From positions 1 through 22,003 of the forward strand of contig CAKUGT010000026.1 of the NCBI GenBank assembly GCA_934654795.1: 22,003 nt of DNA, in the 5' to 3' direction. Origin of the DNA: an uncultured Collinsella sp. Its GTDB lineage: Bacteria; Actinomycetota; Coriobacteriia; Coriobacteriales; Coriobacteriaceae. Position 1 is the first letter of the stretch. Every line of letters begins with the position of its first letter. The notes beneath the pieces are model-generated. The model saw only the letters and a list, made by a program, of their open reading frames with translations, made no database searches and was not told the origin of the DNA. The position numbers and the translations under genes were made by a program. This document shows, in pieces, positions 13,593 through 21,721 of this stretch.

Positions 13593-14270
13593 TTAGTCCA
13601 GGTCGTCAGCGGCGAAGTTGTCGATCGGGGCAAAGGGATCGGCCACGGGGACAACCGGATCGGCGACGGGCAGGGGCTCGGCGGCAGGGACGGTCACAGC
13701 CGGAGAAGCGGCGGAACCAACCGGCGTGGAGGCCATGAGGTCGGCCGGGAAGGAGTTCTGGGCATCATCCATGAAGTGCTGGATGAGCTTGAGGTACTCG
13801 GCCTTGAACTCCTCGCGGGAAGCCTTGAGACGATCGATTTCCTCGAGCTCGGCCTGCTTCTCGGTCAGAGCCTGGCGGATAACCTCGCGGGCCTTAGCGT
13901 CAGCCTCGTTGCGGATACGCTCAGCGTTCTCGTTGGCATCGTTGACGATGGTCTCAGCGGTCTGCTGGGCAGCGATCAGGGCAGCGGAAATCTGGCGCTC
14001 CTGGGCAGTGAAGTCGGGGGCGGGGGCAGCCACAGGGGCAGCGGGGACGGCCTGGGCGGCAGCGTCCTGAGCCTGGGCAAGCTGAGCCTGCGCATCGGCA
14101 AGCTGCTGCTCGGTGGCGGTCAAGCGACCCTTAAGGTCGACAATCTTGGCGAGCATAGCATCAACCTCGGAGGACAGCGTCTCCAAGAAGACGTCGACCT
14201 CGGCGGGGTCGTAGCCGCGCTTGGCCTCAGAGAAAGTCTGAGCCTGGATGTCAGCAGGGGTAATAGCCAT
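13593..14270 (-). CDS. divIVA: DivIVA family cell-division / polar-growth protein
   Basis: A cytoplasmic coiled-coil protein that binds curved membrane at poles and septa and recruits division or wall-growth factors. The 225-residue product opens with the DivIVA lipid-binding domain (ITPADIQAQTFSEAKRGYD, then PAEVDVFLETL, residues 3-32), followed by coiled coils (about 34-70 and 88-165) separated by an Ala/Pro stretch (73-86), and ends in a Pro/Ala/Val/Asp-rich disordered tail containing the repeat PVADPVVPVADPF. ATG 14270 has AAAGGAG 9 bases upstream. It is the last gene of a minus-strand operon with yggS, sepF and yggT, the standard Gram-positive order, and is followed by the bidirectional terminator. 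Confidence 0.93.
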   Translation of the reverse strand: MAITPADIQAQTFSEAKRGYDPAEVDVFLETLSSEVDAMLAKIVDLKGRLTATEQQLADAQAQLAQAQDAAAQAVPAAPVAAPAPDFTAQERQISAALIAAQQTAETIVNDANENAERIRNEADAKAREVIRQALTEKQAELEEIDRLKASREEFKAEYLKLIQHFMDDAQNSFPADLMASTPVGSAASPAVTVPAAEPLPVADPVVPVADPFAPIDNFAADDLD

Positions 14271-14331
14271 AACATGTCTCCTTTATCATCGCCTCGGCGC
14301 CATACGCCCGACGTAAGTTACTGAGTCAGTT

Positions 14332-14613
14332 CTATACGAGTATACCTATAAGAAGCTGCAGAACCAGCCTCTGCACCAACTGCAACGCAATAATCGCAAT
14401 GACCGGCGAAAAATCGACGCCACCCATCGGAGGAATAAACCGACGGAATAGGTTGAGCCACGGACCGCACACGCTATCGAGCACCGCAGCGATATCCTGG
14501 AGCAAGCCGCCTTGCTTCATGGGGATCCACGTCATAAGGCAGTAGACCACAATAAGTGTGGAATAGAAGTTAAACAGCGTGTTGACCAGCTGGACGATAG
14601 TGTAGATGTTGAT
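14332..14613 (-). CDS. yggT: YggT (YlmG) family membrane protein, start codon non-canonical or unresolved
   Basis: A small membrane protein of the YggT/YlmG family, linked to division-site or membrane-complex organisation in bacteria and plastids. The frame gives INIYTIVQLVNTLFNFYSTL then IVVYCLMTWIPM (first hydrophobic helix), a hydrophilic LLQDIAAVLDSVCGPWLNLFRRFIPPMGGVDFSP middle with the family's P-x-x-x-x-F-R-x-x-P signature, and a second helix ending LLIGILV. The only canonical starts in frame are GTG 14550 and ATG 14535, both of which would delete most of the first helix. A good Shine-Dalgarno sequence GAGGAG (14620-14625) lies 6 bases before ATC 14613, directly after the sepF stop codon, so initiation at ATC, or ATT at 14619, is likely; a base error is the alternative. 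From 14613 the product is 93 residues, normal for the family. Confidence 0.85.
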   Translation of the reverse strand: MNIYTIVQLVNTLFNFYSTLIVVYCLMTWIPMKQGGLLQDIAAVLDSVCGPWLNLFRRFIPPMGGVDFSPVIAIIALQLVQRLVLQLLIGILV

Positions 14614-14634
14614 GAGAATCTCCTCGTCTTGTCT

Positions 14635-15357
14635 TTACTTAAGGTAGCCGTCGGCACGGAGTTTCTTCAGGTCCGAGTCCTTAACCTCGCAACCGGCGGG
14701 CAGCACCATGAACACGCGGTCGCCTACCTCCTTGACCGTGGCGCCCAGACCGCAGGCAAAGCCGTAAGAGAAGTCCAAGACGCGCTTGGCAACTTCGGTG
14801 CGTACGCCCACAAAAATCAGTGCGACAGGCTGCTTGGTGCGAACGCGGCGCACCACAGTCTCCACGTCGTCATAGCTCTCGGGACGCAGAACATAAGCCG
14901 GCAGCTGCGGCGTGGCGTTGATGATATTGCTCGCATAGGCCGAGGCGTCGCTCGGTGCAGGCGCGGGCGCAGCGGCGGCACGGGCGCGGGTGTTCTCGGC
15001 GTAACTCGACGGCGTGTCATAGGCACCAGGACGATAACCGCTCGCAACGCTGTCCTGCGAGCGCGAAGGCGGGTTATACGTCGTGGCATGGCGGGAGTCA
15101 TCGCCAACGAGCTGGCCGGAACGCGTATACACGGCAACCGACTCAGCTTCACCACGGCGCGTCTGCCCCAGCAAGCCATTGCTCGGCTCGTCTTGGGTGT
15201 AGAAGCCCTCGCCCGAAGCACCGCTGTAGCCGTTGCCCTGATAACCATCGTCATAGCCGTCATCGTAGCCGTAGTCGTCGTCCTGGCCATAACCCTGGTC
15301 GTAACCCTGCTGGCCGCCCAGGTGCATCTTATTTTTAATCTCGTCAAGGAAGCCCAT
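14635..15357 (-). CDS. sepF: Cell division protein SepF
   Basis: The FtsZ membrane anchor and bundling protein, acting at the division septum. The 240-residue product has the three SepF parts: a short amphipathic membrane-targeting helix (MGFLDEIKNKMHLGG, residues 1-15), a long low-complexity linker (about 16-150, first Gly/Tyr/Asp-rich with repeated DDGY/QGY units, then Ser/Ala/Pro-rich), and the C-terminal SepF domain (154-240) with the VLRPESYDDVETVV start, the LIFVGV strand, RVLDFSYGFACGLGATVKEV and the VFMVLPAG strand. The linker is longer than in Bacillus (SepF about 150 residues), similar to actinobacterial forms. ATG 15357 has AGAGGA upstream and places the targeting helix at the N-terminus; the longer frame to 15408 is not used. 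It lies 60 bases after yggS and 21 bases before yggT. Confidence 0.95.
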   Translation of the reverse strand: MGFLDEIKNKMHLGGQQGYDQGYGQDDDYGYDDGYDDGYQGNGYSGASGEGFYTQDEPSNGLLGQTRRGEAESVAVYTRSGQLVGDDSRHATTYNPPSRSQDSVASGYRPGAYDTPSSYAENTRARAAAAPAPAPSDASAYASNIINATPQLPAYVLRPESYDDVETVVRRVRTKQPVALIFVGVRTEVAKRVLDFSYGFACGLGATVKEVGDRVFMVLPAGCEVKDSDLKKLRADGYLK

Positions 15358-15417
15358 GGTTGTGTCCTCTCGCGGTTTAGTGCAGGCGCCCCGATAATCA
15401 GTGCGCACTTCAGAGCC

Positions 15418-16155
15418 TTATTTTACTGCAAACTCCGGGCTAAATACTACCCTGCCCAGGCGAACGAGCGTAGAGCCCTCCTCAAGGGCAGGCTCAAAGT
15501 CCTCGCTCATCCCGCAGGAAAGCTCAGGCAGGTTCAAATCGGGATGCGCCGCCTCCAGCTCATCCCTCAGCCCGCGTAGCCCGGCAAAGGTGCGGCGTGC
15601 CACATCCTTATTCCCCCGGGGCGCCATAGTCATAAGCCCCTGCACGCAAATTCCCTCGAGCTCCGCAAGCTCACCCGCGGCGGCGCGAATCTCATCGGGC
15701 GAAAAGCCTCCCTTCGACTCCTCACCACTCACATTGACCTCAATGAGCACGCGCTGGGGGCCGGCGAGCTCGCCTGCCTCAATCTTGCGGACAGCACGGC
15801 TCGAGATCGCCTGTGCAAGATGCAGCGAACCCACCGAGTGAATCAGCTCGGCTGAGCCCAGCACCGCATTGATCTTATTGGTCTGCAGGTTGCCGATCAT
15901 ATCGAAGCGCACCTCGGGCAGCTCCGGATGCTCAGCCAGACCCGTAAGCTTGCGAACCAGCTCCTGCGGGCGGTTCTCGGCAAAATGGCGATACCCCGCC
16001 TGGATGGCAGCAACAGTCTCATCGACACCAACGGTCTTGGACACGGCAATGAGGCGCGCGGCGTCGTGGGGGCGGCCCGCGTGATCGAGCGCCGCATAAA
16101 AACGTTCCAGAATCTGCTCGCGGCGAGCGCGCATCAAGTCCAAATAGTTATCCAT
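15418..16155 (-). CDS. yggS: YggS/YlmE family PLP homeostasis protein
   Basis: A cytosolic pyridoxal-phosphate-binding protein (COG0325) with a TIM-barrel fold like the N-terminal domain of alanine racemase. It is not known to catalyse a reaction but keeps vitamin B6 and amino acid pools balanced. The 245-residue product shows AVSKTVG with the PLP-binding K40, FAENRPQEL, RFDMIGNLQTNK (the usual HxIGxLQxNK, with F-D-M for the usual W-H-F), VLIEVNVSGEESKGGF, GLMTMAP, and the C-terminal LSCGMSEDFEPALEEGSTLVRLGR (usual LSMGMSxDxxxAI). ATG 16155 has GGAGG 9 bases upstream. In Gram-positive bacteria this gene (ylmE) sits between ylmD and sepF; here ylmD lies 4.5 kb away, on the far side of the pst-phoU genes. 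Confidence 0.95.
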   Translation of the reverse strand: MDNYLDLMRARREQILERFYAALDHAGRPHDAARLIAVSKTVGVDETVAAIQAGYRHFAENRPQELVRKLTGLAEHPELPEVRFDMIGNLQTNKINAVLGSAELIHSVGSLHLAQAISSRAVRKIEAGELAGPQRVLIEVNVSGEESKGGFSPDEIRAAAGELAELEGICVQGLMTMAPRGNKDVARRTFAGLRGLRDELEAAHPDLNLPELSCGMSEDFEPALEEGSTLVRLGRVVFSPEFAVK

Positions 16156-16205
16156 TGCTAATCGCCTCCGCTGACAGCCAAACAAGTAGTCCCATGCTAA
16201 CGCAA

Positions 16206-16237
16206 GAGCGCGGCCCCGCATGTGCAAGGCCGCGCTC
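16206..16237 (-). terminator. GC-rich hairpin between phoU and yggS
   Basis: GAGCGCGGCC (16206-16215) and GGCCGCGCTC (16228-16237) form a perfect 10-bp stem with a 12-base loop. On the minus strand the following bases TTGCGTT are only weakly T-rich. It may end the pst-phoU transcript partly or completely before the yggS-sepF-yggT-divIVA genes. Confidence 0.55.
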
Positions 16238-16274
16238 ACTTAGGTATTTACAATCTTTCGACGAACGGGGCTAC

Positions 16275-17132
16275 TTACTCCTCGTCGTCCTCGCCATCGT
16301 CCTCGTCCTCAAGATGATCGAGCAGGTAGCGAAGACCCTCGCTGACCTCGTTAACGGGCACCTTGGCAACGTAGCGCGCGTCGACGGCGGGCCTCATGAT
16401 AACGCCCTCGCCCGAAGGCACGCGCATGCTCTCGAGCTCATCCTCGTCCACACGGGCAATATCGCCGGCGTTCATACGCTGACCAGTCAACAGGAAGGTC
16501 AGACGGCAAGCGGCATCGATGGAAATCGAAGCGATGCGATCGAGGTAGCGCGAAACCATGATGGCGCGGCGCAGGTCGTCATAGTTGCTATCGTCGTCCA
16601 TAAAGTCGCCCGTATCCATACGGTTAAAGGTGCGGAAGAACTTCTCGTAGGCGGCGTGCACCGGCTCGTCCTCGACGGCCAGGTTGCAGATGATGGACAT
16701 GTCATTGGTGACGAGCGCAGAAAGCGAAGAGCCCAGCACCTGGTAGACGGCCTCAGCCTCGGCCTCGACCGTGCCGACAAGCTCCTTGGGCAGCGAGATG
16801 TCGGCCTTGATCATATGACGCGTGGCACGGCAGATCTGACGGACCTTATCGGTCATGCGCTGCAGGTTAAAGTCGACGTAGATGATCGTCTGAAGCAGGC
16901 GGAAGTCGGAGGCGACCGGTGACTGCGTGGCGATCAGGTTGTAGCAGACGGCCTCCAGGTTGGCGCAGCGCGCGTCAATCGAAAGCGTGCGCTTCTTGGT
17001 CTTGGTGGCGAGCTTGCGGTCGTCGGTCACATAGGCCTTCACGGCATCGTGGAGGGCCAGATCGACGGCCTCGTAGATGCTCAGCATCTCGTGACGGGCC
17101 TCGATGAGCTGACGGGAAAACAGTTTGCGCAT
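16275..17132 (-). CDS. phoU: Phosphate signalling complex protein PhoU
   Basis: A cytosolic helical protein that links the PstSCAB transporter to the phosphate-sensing kinase and damps phosphate uptake. The product shows two PhoU half repeats with helix pairs such as DDRKLATKTKKRTLSIDARCANLEAVCYNLIATQSPVASDFRLLQ (about 37-82) and the second-repeat MVSRYLDRIASISIDAACRL (about 196-215). At 285 residues it is longer than the usual 215-240; the extra 60 or so residues carry a PSGEGVIMRPAVDARYVAKVPVNE segment and an acidic tail (HLEDEDDGEDDEE). ATG 17132 has GGAGTGA upstream. It follows pstB after 92 bases that hold a small imperfect hairpin (17189-17217). No phoR/phoB-type regulator is in the window. 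Confidence 0.93.
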   Translation of the reverse strand: MRKLFSRQLIEARHEMLSIYEAVDLALHDAVKAYVTDDRKLATKTKKRTLSIDARCANLEAVCYNLIATQSPVASDFRLLQTIIYVDFNLQRMTDKVRQICRATRHMIKADISLPKELVGTVEAEAEAVYQVLGSSLSALVTNDMSIICNLAVEDEPVHAAYEKFFRTFNRMDTGDFMDDDSNYDDLRRAIMVSRYLDRIASISIDAACRLTFLLTGQRMNAGDIARVDEDELESMRVPSGEGVIMRPAVDARYVAKVPVNEVSEGLRYLLDHLEDEDDGEDDEE

Positions 17133-17188
17133 GGTTCACTCCAATCAGTTGGGTGCGGTCATGCCGCCCGCACAGTGAATACGCACCG

Positions 17189-17217
17189 GACTAGGTCCGA
17201 TCGGTTTGGGACTAGTC
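17189..17217 (-). promoter_or_regulatory. Imperfect hairpin between pstB and phoU
   Basis: GACTAGGTCC (17189-17198) and GGGACTAGTC (17208-17217) can pair with a one-base bulge. It lies in the 92-base gap between pstB and phoU and has no T-run, so it is more likely a transcript-processing or stability element than a terminator. Confidence 0.3.
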
Positions 17218-17224
17218 GCACCGA

Positions 17225-18028
<804 letters not shown>

Positions 18029-18040
18029 GGGACTCCTTAA

Positions 18041-18946
18041 CTAGCGACGCTTGCGCGACAGGAAGCGCGCAAACAGGTTGAAGGCCAGAATGATCACCAT
18101 CAGCAAGAGCGCGGTGCCGTAGGCTGCGTTCATGTTGATGCCGTCGTTTGCAAGCAGGTACAGGTGAACCGTCATGGGGCGGCCGGAATCGAGCGGCGAA
18201 ATAGGTAGATTGATGGCTTGGCCCATGGTGTAGAGCACCACCGCGGTCTCGCCAATGGCACGGCCGATGGCGAGGACGATGCCCGTGGCAATACGGCCAA
18301 AGGCAGAAGGAAGCACGATCTTGGAGACGACCTGCCACTTGGTGGCGCCCAGGCCGTACGCGCCCCAACGGATATAGCGCGGAACGGCGCGAATGGCCTC
18401 TTCGGTGGTGCGCATGACGATGGGAAGCATCAAGAGCGCGAGTGCCAGAGCGGCCGAGACCATCGAAAGGCCCAGACCCATGGCCTCGACAAACAAGGCG
18501 TAGCCAAACAGGCCCATAACGATAGAGGGCACCGAGGCCAAAGCGTCAGCAGCGTAGCGAATGAGCTCGACGACCTTGCCCTGCTTGGCGTACTCGGCCA
18601 GATAGACGGCTGCCAGCACAGCAATCGGCGTGCAGATAAGCATGGCGAGCGCCGTCACATAGACGGTCGAGACGATCGTGGGCCAAATTCCGCCCTCGGC
18701 GTTGACGCCCTGGGGCCAACCGAAGATAAAGTCGAGCGAGATATGCGGCAGGCCGTTAATGACCACATATGCGATGATAGCGACCAGCACTAGCGTGGTG
18801 ATATAGGCAGCCGCGCGGAATACGCCGAGCATGATCTTGTTGGACAAGTCCTTGTTGATGCGGCCCTTCTTGCCGTGGGAAAGGGCACGCTTGATGCGCT
18901 CGCGCGACGAGGTCGTATCGACCGTCGTGTCAACGGAATCGGACAT
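18041..18946 (-). CDS. pstA: Phosphate ABC transporter permease PstA
   Basis: One of the two membrane subunits of the phosphate importer. The 301-residue product has a hydrophilic N-terminus of about 45 residues, then about six membrane helices. The cytoplasmic EAA loop is clear: EEAIRAVPRYIRWGAYGLGATKWQ leading into VVSKIVLPSAFGRIATG, followed by the AIGRAIGETA motif shared with PstC. The GGIWPTIVSTVYVTALAMLICTPIAV segment near residue 90 is a PstA/PstC hallmark. The start ATG 18946 is 3 bases after the pstC stop codon, so translation is probably coupled. Confidence 0.96.
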   Translation of the reverse strand: MSDSVDTTVDTTSSRERIKRALSHGKKGRINKDLSNKIMLGVFRAAAYITTLVLVAIIAYVVINGLPHISLDFIFGWPQGVNAEGGIWPTIVSTVYVTALAMLICTPIAVLAAVYLAEYAKQGKVVELIRYAADALASVPSIVMGLFGYALFVEAMGLGLSMVSAALALALLMLPIVMRTTEEAIRAVPRYIRWGAYGLGATKWQVVSKIVLPSAFGRIATGIVLAIGRAIGETAVVLYTMGQAINLPISPLDSGRPMTVHLYLLANDGINMNAAYGTALLLMVIILAFNLFARFLSRKRR

Positions 18947-18949
18947 AGC

Positions 18950-19876
18950 CTACCCCCTCTTCTTCTTGGAAATCAGACGGACGACGCCCACCAGCGTGGC
19001 GGAGATGATAAACAGGACCACGCCCATGCCGAACAGCGCCGAGCGGTGCAGACCCGAGGAATAGCTCATGTCGAGCGCGATCTGGCTCGTGAGCGTCGAG
19101 ATGGGGCTCGCAATGCTGTCGGGAATAACCGGGGCGTTACCCACGACCATGAGCACGGCCATGGTCTCGCCGATGGCACGGCCCATACCCAGCACGATGG
19201 CATCCACGATACCCAGCTTGGCGGCAGGTAGCACGACCTTATAGATGGTCTGCCACTTGGTGGCGCCCATGGCATAGGATGCCTCGCGAATGCCCATAGG
19301 GATGGAATTGAGGGCATCGATGGTGAGCGTCGTGATGGTGGGGACGATCATGATGGCAAGCACGAACCATGCCGTCAGCGCACCAAAACCAAGACCACCG
19401 GTCAGCTGCGCGATAAGCGGGCGGATGATGATCATGCCAAAGAAGCCGTAGATAATCGAGGGGATGCCCGCCAGAAGGTCGACGGCGGGGCTGATGAGCT
19501 TGCGCACGCGCTTGCCGGCGATCTCGACCAGATACACGGCCGTGCCCACGCCTAGGGGCACGCCCATGGCAAGTGCGCCGACAGTCACCAAGCCCGAACC
19601 GGCCAGCAGCGACATAATGCCGTAATGTCCCTCGGAAGGCGCCCACGTAAAGCTAAAGAAGTCTGCCAGGCCAATATCGGTAAAGACGGGCAGGGCCGAG
19701 TACGTGGTAAAGACAAAAATCAGGATGACGGTGACGACCGCCAGGAACGCGCAGGCAAAGAAGATCCACTGCAGCGCCTTCTCTTTAAGATAGGTGCTGC
19801 GCGATACCAGTGCCAGCTCACGCTTCTTGGGTGCCTGAGCCGTCTGCTCAGTCTGGGGGCTTTCCTGTGCTTCCAT
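18950..19876 (-). CDS. pstC: Phosphate ABC transporter permease PstC
   Basis: The second membrane subunit of the importer. The 308-residue product starts with a polar stretch (about 1-40) and has about six helices. Typical segments are FFSFTWAPSEGHYGIMSLLAGSGLVT, IPSIIYGFFGM, the EAA loop NSIPMGIREASYAMGATKWQ leading to TIYKVVLPAAKLGIVDA, and GMGRAIGETMAVLMVVGN. ATG 19876 is chosen because it lies one base after the pstS stop codon and has GGGGAG upstream within pstS; the frame is open to 19900 without better support. Together with pstS, pstA and pstB it forms a tightly spaced operon. Confidence 0.96.
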   Translation of the reverse strand: MEAQESPQTEQTAQAPKKRELALVSRSTYLKEKALQWIFFACAFLAVVTVILIFVFTTYSALPVFTDIGLADFFSFTWAPSEGHYGIMSLLAGSGLVTVGALAMGVPLGVGTAVYLVEIAGKRVRKLISPAVDLLAGIPSIIYGFFGMIIIRPLIAQLTGGLGFGALTAWFVLAIMIVPTITTLTIDALNSIPMGIREASYAMGATKWQTIYKVVLPAAKLGIVDAIVLGMGRAIGETMAVLMVVGNAPVIPDSIASPISTLTSQIALDMSYSSGLHRSALFGMGVVLFIISATLVGVVRLISKKKRG

Positions 19877-19877
19877 G

Positions 19878-20714
19878 CTACTCACTCCCCTTCCCGTCAT
19901 TGGTGACGGGAATAAAGCCCGCCTCGCGAATCTGCTTGTCCATCTTCCCGGACGTCACGTAGTCGATGTAATCCTGAGCTTGCTTGGAAGGCGTTCCCTT
20001 CACAAAGAAGTAGAGGTCACGCGAAATGGGGTAGCCGCCGCTTGCAACCGTCTTCTCGGAGGCCTCGACATGATTGACCGAGACGGCCCTGACCGAAGTC
20101 TTGGCGTTGAGGCTCTCGACGAAGCCCAGCGAAATGTAGCCGATGGCCCCACGCGAACGGGACACGACATCACGCACCTGGCCCGTGCCCGAAAGAACGG
20201 CCGAGCGGCGATCGAACGGCGTGCCATCCATCACGATGGTGCGGAAGGCCTCACGCGTGCCGGAAGCCTCGTCGCGGTTGATAACCTGAATCTTCAGGTC
20301 CTCGCCACCGACCTCTTTCCAGTTGGTGATCTTGCCGGCATAGATATCGCGAAGCTGCTCAGTCGAGAGGTTCTCAACAGGGTTGTCCTCATTCACGATG
20401 ACCGCAATACCGTCATGGGCGATAACGATTGGAGTCAGGCCCAGATCCTGTTCGTCGGCATTGAGTCCACGGGAGGAGCTGGCGATATCGGCCGTGCCAG
20501 CGCTGACGGCTTCGATGCCAGCGGAAGAGCCCAAACCGGAAACGAGCACGTCGATGCCGGTCTCCTCCTTAAAGCCCTCTGCCGCAATCTCGGCGATAGG
20601 AAGGCAGGTCGTGGAGCCGGCCACGGTAATGGAAGAGGTAGAAGATCCCGAAGAACAGGCGCACAGCGTAAGCGTAAGCACAGCGGCGCTCAGGACCGAT
20701 ACGATCTTTCTCAT
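19878..20714 (-). CDS. pstS: Phosphate-binding lipoprotein PstS
   Basis: The extracytoplasmic receptor of the high-affinity phosphate importer, tethered to the membrane. Residues 1-19 form a lipoprotein signal (MRKIVSVLSAAVLTLTLCA) with lipid attachment at C20 in LCAC, followed by a Ser-rich linker. The phosphate-binding regions are visible: VAGSTTCLPIAE, SGLGSSAGIEAVSAGTADIA, SSRGLNADE, and the RDEASGTREAF loop. The domain TNWKEVGG and the C-terminal FVKGTPSKQAQDYIDYV also fit. Length (278) is typical of Gram-positive PstS. The ATG at 20714 overlaps the ylmD/yfiH stop codon as ATGA, so pstS is translationally coupled to the preceding gene; no separate promoter is obvious in the overlap. Confidence 0.97.
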   Translation of the reverse strand: MRKIVSVLSAAVLTLTLCACSSGSSTSSITVAGSTTCLPIAEIAAEGFKEETGIDVLVSGLGSSAGIEAVSAGTADIASSSRGLNADEQDLGLTPIVIAHDGIAVIVNEDNPVENLSTEQLRDIYAGKITNWKEVGGEDLKIQVINRDEASGTREAFRTIVMDGTPFDRRSAVLSGTGQVRDVVSRSRGAIGYISLGFVESLNAKTSVRAVSVNHVEASEKTVASGGYPISRDLYFFVKGTPSKQAQDYIDYVTSGKMDKQIREAGFIPVTNDGKGSE

Positions 20715-21511
20715 AGCATCACGCCGATCGCAGCATGGCGCCCACAGGTGCCGTCCTCGTTACGGTAGGAATAAAAGCGATCGTTCTGACGCACAGTCGA
20801 AAGCTGGGTATCCACGATATTATCCGCGTCCACACCGGCATCTACCAGCGCCTCACAAATGGCAGCGGAAAGATCGAGCATGCGAGAGGCACTCGCATCG
20901 ATGCAAGAGAACTCGACGGCAAAGCGATCCATGAGTTCCTGGGATACCTCATATTCGTCAGCCAAGATATGGGGGCCGATATAGGCGGAAACGTCGCTCG
21001 CATCGCAGCCGGCAGCATCGCAAAGCGCCTGGCACGCCTTGGCAGAAATACGTGCAATCGTGCCCTTCCAACCGGAGTGCACCACGGCAAATCCGCCGGG
21101 GGCCACCAGCACCACGGGAACGCAGTCGGCAAAGCAGAGCAGCACGGGCACGTCATGGGCCGTACAGACGATGGCATCGCAGCCCTCGGCAATCTGCTCG
21201 CGAACAGCCTCAAGATCGTCGGCGCCGTTCGAAGTCACCGTAACGATATGGTCACCATGTACCTGATTGGGCACGAGCAGATTATGCTCGCACTCAGTGG
21301 CGCCCATAGCTTCGAGCGCTCGACGACGATTCTCTTGAACAGCAAAGGGGTCATCGCCTACATGCGAGCCCAGGTTGAGCGAGGAGTACGCATCTTCAGA
21401 AACGCCACCGGTGCGCTCGGTAAAGGCAAAGCGGACATCGGATGTCGCGCCCTCCACCAACGTAACTCCATCATGGTCGACACGCGAAACGTTGTCCGCA
21501 CGTGCTGCCAT
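20711..21511 (-). CDS. ylmD: YfiH/YlmD family multicopper-like purine nucleoside phosphorylase
   Basis: A cytosolic zinc enzyme (formerly laccase-domain or PgeF family) with reported purine nucleoside phosphorylase and adenosine deaminase activity in several homologues; in E. coli (YfiH/PgeF) it edits the peptidoglycan intermediate UDP-MurNAc. The 266-residue product shows YSSLNLGSHVGDD (42-54), NQVHGDHI with metal ligand H85, DAIVCTAHDVPVLLCFADCVPV with C130, and FAVVHSGWKGT with H145. The C-terminal RQNDRFYSYRNEDGTCGRHAA is also typical. ATG 21511 has AGGAGG 7 bases upstream. It is preceded by ftsZ and its terminator, the normal Gram-positive neighbour, but is followed by pstS, overlapping it by 4 bases. 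Confidence 0.95.
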   Translation of the reverse strand: MAARADNVSRVDHDGVTLVEGATSDVRFAFTERTGGVSEDAYSSLNLGSHVGDDPFAVQENRRRALEAMGATECEHNLLVPNQVHGDHIVTVTSNGADDLEAVREQIAEGCDAIVCTAHDVPVLLCFADCVPVVLVAPGGFAVVHSGWKGTIARISAKACQALCDAAGCDASDVSAYIGPHILADEYEVSQELMDRFAVEFSCIDASASRMLDLSAAICEALVDAGVDADNIVDTQLSTVRQNDRFYSYRNEDGTCGRHAAIGVML

Positions 21512-21538
21512 ACTAAAGCCTCCTAATAACACAAGTAC

Positions 21539-21553
21539 CGCGGCGTCGCCGCG
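21539..21553 (-). promoter_or_regulatory. GC palindrome in the ylmD leader
   Basis: CGCGGCGTCGCCGCG is a perfect 7+1+7 palindrome, 28 bases upstream of the ylmD start codon. As RNA it could form a tight hairpin close to the ribosome binding site; there is no T-run, so a terminator is unlikely. Confidence 0.4.
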
Positions 21554-21647
21554 CAGTCCGCGTTTATACGGCTGTCATACTTCCTTAAAAGGATACCCGC
21601 AGCGGTAGGGACCAAACGTAAAGGGAACGTAAGGAGATTGGAGGCTT

Positions 21648-21661
21648 TCGTTTACAAACGA
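21648..21661. promoter_or_regulatory. Dyad TCGTTTACAAACGA between ftsZ and ylmD
   Basis: A 14-base perfect dyad (TCGTTT AC AAACGA) just downstream of the ftsZ terminator on the minus strand, upstream of ylmD-pst. It has the look of a protein-binding site (operator), but no promoter boxes could be fixed with confidence around it. Confidence 0.35.
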
Positions 21662-21665
21662 GAAA

Positions 21666-21698
21666 CAAAACGGGGTGCATCCAAATGGACACACCCCG
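21666..21698 (-). terminator. Terminator of ftsZ
   Basis: On the minus strand CGGGGTG and CACCCCG (21671-21698) form a stem, extended by TCC with GGA inside, followed by TTTTG. It lies 24 bases after the ftsZ stop codon and separates ftsZ from ylmD and the pst genes. Confidence 0.8.
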
Positions 21699-21721
21699 TG
21701 CAGGTCGTTGAGAAAAACAAA

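Noticed and set aside
13458..15579. Plus-strand open frames of 288 and 355 codons.
   Set aside because: They are antisense to divIVA, yggT and sepF, with low-complexity Gly/Leu/Ala/Val content and no ribosome sites.
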